NCBI GenBank assembly: GCA_013298485.1 | Contig: JAAFHS010000053.1 | Span: forward strand, 1 to 9,667 | DNA: 9,667 nucleotides | Reading direction: 5' to 3' | Source of the DNA: Rhodobacterales bacterium | GTDB taxonomy: Bacteria; Pseudomonadota; Alphaproteobacteria; Rhodobacterales; Rhodobacteraceae | Part shown: piece after piece, positions 5,465 to 9,667 of the stretch | Layout of the letters: every line of letters begins with the position of its first letter | Numbering within the stretch: the stretch's first letter is position 1 | Notes under the pieces: generated by a model | What the model saw: only the letters and a program-made list of their open reading frames with translations | Databases searched by the model: none | Told to the model about the DNA's origin: nothing | Program-made: the position numbers and the translations under genes

Positions 5465-7903
5465 ATGGAATTTCCAACACGGGCGCGCGTGGTCATCATC
5501 GGGGGTGGCGCGGTTGGTGCGTCGTGCCTCTATCATCTGGCCAAGGCGGGTTGGACGGATTGCGTTCTCTTGGAAAAGAACGAACTGACGGCGGGGTCGA
5601 CCTGGCACGCGGCAGGCAATGTGCCGACGTTTTCATCCAGCTGGTCGATCATGAACATGCAGCGCTATTCGGCGGAGTTGTACCGCGGGCTGGGTGAGGC
5701 CGTGGATTACCCGATGAATTATCATGTGACGGGATCGGTACGCCTTGCGCATAGCAGGGAACGGTTGCAGGAATTTCAGCGCGTCGTGGGGATGGGGCGT
5801 TATCAGGGGATGGACCTGCAGATCCTGGCACCGGATGAAATTGCCGCGAAATATCCGTTCCTTGCGACGCATGACCTGACGGGGGCGCTGTATGATCCCT
5901 ATGACGGCGACATCGATCCCGCACAACTGACCCAGGCGCTGGCCAAGGGCGCGCGGGCATTGGGCGCGCGGATTGAACGGTTCTGCCCGGCAACGGGTGC
6001 GCGGCGCGAGGGCGAGGATTGGGTGATTGCGACGCCCAAGGGGGAGATCCGCTGCGAGATTGTGGTCAATGCCGCCGGGTACTATGCGCGCGAGGTGGGC
6101 CGCTGGTTTGGCCGCGAGGTGCCGATGATGGTGATGAGCCATCAGTACATGCTGTTTGACACAGTGCCGGAAGTGGCCGCGCACGCGGCAGCAACGGGCA
6201 AGAAGCTACCCCTGCTGCGCGATGTGGACAGCAGCTATTACCTCAGGCAGGAAAAGAACGGCTTCAACCTTGGGCCCTATGAGCGGAATTGCAAAGCGCA
6301 TTGGGTGACAAAGGATGATCCCTTCCCCGATGATTTCAGTTTTCAGTTGTTCCCGGACGATCTGGAACGGCTGGAATGGTACATCAATGATGCGATGGCG
6401 CGGGTGCCGCTGCTGGAAAAGGCCCCGCTGACCAAGGTGATCAATGGCCCGATCCCCTATACGCCGGATGGCAACCCGCTGATCGGGCCGATGCCGGGGG
6501 TGCCGAATGCGTTTGAGGCATGCGTCTTTACCTTCGGCATCTGTCAGGCGGGGGGGGCGGGCAAGGTGCTTGCGGAATGGGTGACGGAAGGGGCGACGGA
6601 ATGGGACATGTGGTCCTGCGATCCGCGCCGGTTCACGGGGTTTGAGGATGCGGATTACTGCGTGAAAAAGGGGATGGAGGTGTACGGGCACGAATACGCC
6701 ATCCATTTCCCACATCACGCCTGGCCCGAGGGGCGGGGCAAGAAACTGTCGGCGGTGCATAACTGGACGGCAGCCCTCGGCGCGCAGTTCGGGGCCTATA
6801 ACGGCTGGGAGCGGGCACTGTGGTATGCGCGGGCAGGCGATGATACGTCCGAGGACGCACAGCGGACATGGGATCGCAAAGGGCCGTGGTTTGATGCGGT
6901 GGCGGCGGAATGTGCGGCGGTGCGCGATGCGGCAGGCATTCTGGACCTGCCGGGGTTTTCGCGGTTCGTGATCGAAGGACCGGGCGTTGCTGATTGGCTG
7001 GCGCGCCAGATCACGGGAAAGGTGCCGAATATGGGACGGCTGGGGCTGGCCTATTTCGCGGATGAGAAGGGGCGGATTGTCACCGAAATGTCGGTGGCGC
7101 GGCTGGGGATGGATGAATTGCTGCTGATCACGGCGGCAACGGCGCAGGTGCATGACCGCGACTGGTTGACGCGGCATCTGGATGCCGGGCTGACCCTGCG
7201 CGAGGAAACCGATGCCTGGTCGACGCAGATACTGACGGGGCCCGCGTCGCGGGATATTCTGGCGGCGGTCGGTGATGCGGACCTGTCCAAGGGCTGGCTG
7301 ACGTTTCAGACCGCGCGGATTGCCGGGGCAGAGGTATTCCTGATGCGGGTGTCCTTCGCGGGAGAGTTGGGGTGGGAAATCCACAGCCGTGTGGGGGATA
7401 CGCCGGCCGTCTGGGACGCGGTGATGGCGGCGGGCGGGCCTTTGGGGTTGCGCCCGTTCGGGATGTTCGCGCTGAATTCCCTGCGTATCGAAAAGGGGTA
7501 TCGGGCGTGGAAGGGTGACCTTTCGACCGACTACACGGTGCTGCAAGGCGGGCTGGAGCGGTTTGTCGATTGGACCAAGCCCGATTTCCGGGGCAAGGCG
7601 GCGCTGGCTGCGGAGAAGCAGCGCGGGGTGGCCAAGCGGTTCTGCACGCTGGTGATTGACGCAGGCGATCAGGACCCGCCCTATATGGCGACGATCTGGC
7701 ATGATGGCGCGGTGGTGGGTGAAGTGACGAGCGGTTACTTTGGCCACAGGGTTGGAAAGTGCATTGGGCTTGGCATGTTGCGCAGCGATGTGAATGTGCC
7801 GGGATCGCGGGTTGAGGTCGAGATTTTCGGCACACGGCATCAGGCCGTCGTGCAGGACGATGTGCCATTATGGGACCCGAAAAATGAGCGCATCCGCGCG
7901 TGA
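5465..7903 (+). CDS. FAD-dependent oxidoreductase with GcvT domain, dimethylglycine/sarcosine dehydrogenase family
   Basis: A complete 812-residue two-part enzyme. The N-terminal DAO-type FAD domain (about 7-372) has the dinucleotide motif GGGAVG (13-18), Glu37 for the ribose, and His48 in GSTWHAAG, the position where relatives attach FAD covalently. A linker domain (about 376-432) follows, then a GcvT-like aminomethyltransferase/folate part (about 437-800) with SFAGELGWEIH, LNSLRIEKGYRAWKGD and TSGYFGHRVGKCIGLG. Such enzymes oxidise an N-methyl group of a secondary or tertiary amine and pass the carbon to tetrahydrofolate. The substrate here cannot be read from sequence: dimethylglycine, sarcosine, another methylamine or a methylated amino acid are all possible. 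After the FAD motif it reads NVPTFSSSWSIMNMQ instead of the more usual GL-type continuation, which marks a subgroup. ATG 5465 has GGGAG 8 nt upstream. Divergent from lysR; a related gene follows after 71 bp. Confidence 0.9.
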   Translation: MEFPTRARVVIIGGGAVGASCLYHLAKAGWTDCVLLEKNELTAGSTWHAAGNVPTFSSSWSIMNMQRYSAELYRGLGEAVDYPMNYHVTGSVRLAHSRERLQEFQRVVGMGRYQGMDLQILAPDEIAAKYPFLATHDLTGALYDPYDGDIDPAQLTQALAKGARALGARIERFCPATGARREGEDWVIATPKGEIRCEIVVNAAGYYAREVGRWFGREVPMMVMSHQYMLFDTVPEVAAHAAATGKKLPLLRDVDSSYYLRQEKNGFNLGPYERNCKAHWVTKDDPFPDDFSFQLFPDDLERLEWYINDAMARVPLLEKAPLTKVINGPIPYTPDGNPLIGPMPGVPNAFEACVFTFGICQAGGAGKVLAEWVTEGATEWDMWSCDPRRFTGFEDADYCVKKGMEVYGHEYAIHFPHHAWPEGRGKKLSAVHNWTAALGAQFGAYNGWERALWYARAGDDTSEDAQRTWDRKGPWFDAVAAECAAVRDAAGILDLPGFSRFVIEGPGVADWLARQITGKVPNMGRLGLAYFADEKGRIVTEMSVARLGMDELLLITAATAQVHDRDWLTRHLDAGLTLREETDAWSTQILTGPASRDILAAVGDADLSKGWLTFQTARIAGAEVFLMRVSFAGELGWEIHSRVGDTPAVWDAVMAAGGPLGLRPFGMFALNSLRIEKGYRAWKGDLSTDYTVLQGGLERFVDWTKPDFRGKAALAAEKQRGVAKRFCTLVIDAGDQDPPYMATIWHDGAVVGEVTSGYFGHRVGKCIGLGMLRSDVNVPGSRVEVEIFGTRHQAVVQDDVPLWDPKNERIRA

Positions 7904-7914
7904 CGGGCGGCGGA

Positions 7915-7954
7915 CCGGGGGTTTCACACTCCCGGACCCCCGTGGGATATTTTT
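7915..7954 (+). terminator. Hairpin with T-run between the two flavoprotein genes
   Basis: GGGGGT (7917-7922) pairs with ACCCCC (7936-7941) across a 13-nt loop; an alternative pairing is CCGGG (7915-7919) with CCCGG (7931-7935). GTGGGATATTTTT follows, with five T at 7950-7954. The T-run is 8 bases past the stem, so termination may be weak and the downstream gene may still receive read-through. From memory, this GGGGGTTTCACA...CCCCCGTGGGATATTTTT arrangement recurs between genes in Rhodobacterales genomes, so it may be a family of repeats as much as a dedicated terminator. Confidence 0.5.
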
Positions 7955-7974
7955 GCTGAGAGGAAGACCGGGAC

Positions 7975-9667
7975 GTGGTTGATATTCCAAAACACGCGCG
8001 GGCGGTGGTGATCGGGGGCGGCGTCTCTGGCTGTTCGGTGGCCTACCATCTGGCGAAGGCCGGGTGGAGCGATGTCGTGCTGCTGGAGCGCAAGCAATTG
8101 ACCAGCGGGACGACATGGCATGCGGCGGGGCTGATCGGGCAGTTGCGCGGGTCGGCGAACATGACGCGGCTCGCGAAGTATTCGGCGGATTTGTATGTCA
8201 AGCTCGCGGCGGAAACCGGGGTGGAAACTGGGATGCGGCAGGTGGGCTCGATCTCGGTGGCACTCACCGAGGCGCGGCATGAGGAGCTGTTGCGGCAGGC
8301 GACGGTGGCGCGGATTTTCGATGTGGAAGTGCATGAAATCTCGCCGGGTGAAGCCAAGGCGAAGTATCCGCATCTGAACATCGACGGCGTGGTGGGGGCG
8401 GTGGCCCTGCCGCTGGATGGGCAGTGCGATCCGGCCAATATCGCGATGGCGCTGGCGAAGGGTGCACGGATGCGCGGGGCGCAGATATTCGAGCATACGA
8501 AGGTTGTGGGGGTGACAAAGGCCGATGGCCGGGTGGCGGGCGTCGACTATGTCGGGGCGGATGGGGAGCCGGGGCATATTGCCTGCGACGTGGTGGTGAA
8601 CTGCGGCGGGATGTGGGGGCGGGATCTGGCGGAGGCCAGTGGCGTGACCTTGCCACTGCATGCCTGCGAGCACTTTTACCTGATCACGGAACCCATTGAT
8701 GGGCTTGGGCATTTGCCAGTGCTGCGGGTGCCGGATGAATGCGCCTATTACAAGTCGGACGCAGGCAAGATGATGGTCGGCGCGTTTGAACCCAAAGCGA
8801 AACCCTGGGGGATGGATGGCATCCGCGAGGATTTCATGTTCGACACGCTGCCCGAGGATTGGGACCATTTCCAGCCGATCCTTGAGCATGCGATGAACCG
8901 CTTGCCGCTGTTTCAGACCGCGGGGATACATACATTCTTCAACGGACCGGAGAGTTTCACCCCCGATGACCGTTATTATCTGGGCGAGGCACCGGAGCTG
9001 GGCGGGTACTGGATTGCCGCCGGGTATAACTCGGTCGGCATTGCCGGGTCCGGGGGCGCTGGCATGGCGCTGGCGCATTGGATTACCGAAGGTGAGGCGC
9101 CGTTCGATCTGTGGGAGGTGGATATCCGCCGGGCGCAGCCGTTCCAGAAGAACCGCAAGTATCTGCGCGAACGGGTGAGCGAGACGCTTGGCCTGCTGTA
9201 CGCCGATCATTTCCCTTACCGTCAGATGGAAACCAGCCGGGGGGTGCGCCGCACGCCGCTGCATGACCATCTGAAGGCGCGGGGTGCGGTGTTTGGCGAG
9301 GTCGCGGGCTGGGAGCGGGCGAACTGGTTCGCGCGTGAGGGGCAGCCGCGGGAATATCAGTACAGCTGGAAGCGGCAGAACTGGTTTGACAACCAAAGGG
9401 CCGAGCATCTGGCGGTGCGAAACGGCGTCGGATTCTTTGACATGACGTCGTTCGGCAAGATCCGGGTCGAGGGGCGCGATGCCTGCAAATTCCTGAACCG
9501 GATTGCATCAGCGCAGATGGATGTGGCGATAGGGCGGATCATCTATACGATGTTCCTGAATGCTTCCGGGGGGATAGAGGCTGATCTTACAGTGACGCGC
9601 CTGTCGGAGACAGCCTATCTTGCGGTCGTGCCGGGGGCGACGCTGCAGCGCAATCTGGCCTGGATGC
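7975..9667 (+). CDS. Second FAD-dependent oxidoreductase with GcvT domain, 3' end beyond window
   Basis: Paralogue of the preceding gene and, by family, also an N-demethylating flavoprotein linked to tetrahydrofolate. 564 codons are visible; relatives have about 800-820 residues, so roughly 250 are missing. The FAD motif is GGGVSG (14-19), with Glu38 and the flavin-attachment His49 in GTTWHAAGLIGQLRG. The FAD domain ends near 368 (WIAAGYNSVGIAGSGGAG just before), a linker domain spans about 373-430, and a GcvT-like N-terminal half begins at about 432 (FGEVAGWERANWFA), with LNASGGIEADLTVTRL carrying Asp537 at the position of the catalytic/folate-contacting Asp of T-protein. The start is GTG 7975: it is the only start codon between an in-frame stop at 7957 and the family N-terminus, with AGGA about 10 nt upstream. 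It is probably co-expressed with the upstream gene. Its HAAGL form is closer to classical dimethylglycine/sarcosine dehydrogenases. The substrate is not determined. Confidence 0.9.
   Translation, partial: MVDIPKHARAVVIGGGVSGCSVAYHLAKAGWSDVVLLERKQLTSGTTWHAAGLIGQLRGSANMTRLAKYSADLYVKLAAETGVETGMRQVGSISVALTEARHEELLRQATVARIFDVEVHEISPGEAKAKYPHLNIDGVVGAVALPLDGQCDPANIAMALAKGARMRGAQIFEHTKVVGVTKADGRVAGVDYVGADGEPGHIACDVVVNCGGMWGRDLAEASGVTLPLHACEHFYLITEPIDGLGHLPVLRVPDECAYYKSDAGKMMVGAFEPKAKPWGMDGIREDFMFDTLPEDWDHFQPILEHAMNRLPLFQTAGIHTFFNGPESFTPDDRYYLGEAPELGGYWIAAGYNSVGIAGSGGAGMALAHWITEGEAPFDLWEVDIRRAQPFQKNRKYLRERVSETLGLLYADHFPYRQMETSRGVRRTPLHDHLKARGAVFGEVAGWERANWFAREGQPREYQYSWKRQNWFDNQRAEHLAVRNGVGFFDMTSFGKIRVEGRDACKFLNRIASAQMDVAIGRIIYTMFLNASGGIEADLTVTRLSETAYLAVVPGATLQRNLAWM

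Noticed and set aside
5363..5608. 82-codon N-terminal extension of the LysR gene
   Set aside because: It would cross the LysR box and overlap the start of the divergent flavoprotein. The protein from ATG 5362 is already full length with a canonical helix-turn-helix at its N-terminus.
6206..7840. Minus-strand open frame of 544 codons under the first flavoprotein
   Set aside because: Arg/Pro/His-rich shadow of a well-supported oxidoreductase gene, with no domain or ribosome-binding evidence.
7924..9408. Minus-strand open frame of 494 codons under the second flavoprotein
   Set aside because: Same shadow composition, antisense to clear FAD and GcvT-type motifs, and it runs through the intergenic hairpin.
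1..9667. CRISPR arrays, insertion sequences, toxin-antitoxin pairs, tRNA/rRNA genes, defence genes
   Set aside because: No regularly spaced repeats, transposase-like proteins, terminal inverted repeats or RNA-gene signatures were seen. All but short gaps are filled with metabolic and regulatory genes.

Overview
The window is chromosomal DNA, high in G+C by eye, that looks like a Rhodobacterales (Roseobacter/Paracoccus-type) alphaproteobacterium. The grounds are the arrangement of histidine-utilisation genes with HutF, tandem dimethylglycine-dehydrogenase-like flavoproteins, TTG/GTG starts, and an intergenic hairpin ending in a GTGGGATATTTTT stretch that I recall, without being able to check it, as common in this order. 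It reads as an ordinary catabolic region. No mobile element, CRISPR array, tRNA or rRNA was seen.

Left part (1-4518): a divergent hut locus. On the minus strand, hutI (imidazolonepropionase) is followed by hutH (histidine ammonia-lyase, running off the left edge). On the plus strand, hutF (formimidoylglutamate deiminase) is followed by hutC (GntR/UTRA repressor). The 69-bp gap between hutI and hutF holds a near-perfect dyad resembling a HutC operator, which overlaps the candidate promoters of both arms. HutH makes urocanate; urocanase (HutU) is not in view; HutI makes N-formiminoglutamate; HutF deaminates it to N-formylglutamate. HutF marks the five-step route in which HutG, also not in view, would release glutamate and formate. 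hutU and hutG may lie beyond the left edge.

Right part (4463-9667): a LysR-type regulator on the minus strand overlaps the 3' end of hutC tail to tail. Divergent from it are two consecutive plus-strand genes for FAD oxidoreductases fused to GcvT-like folate domains (dimethylglycine/sarcosine dehydrogenase family). The first is complete at 812 aa; the second is cut by the right edge. The lysR/flavoprotein intergenic region has a T-N11-A palindrome typical of LysR binding sites. A hairpin with a T-run separates the two flavoprotein genes.

The most interesting open question is functional. Two N-demethylase-type flavoproteins next to a complete hut regulatory unit could feed a methylated histidine compound (for example hercynine) into histidine breakdown, or could be an unrelated glycine-betaine/dimethylglycine type pathway that happens to be adjacent. 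The sequence alone cannot decide between these.
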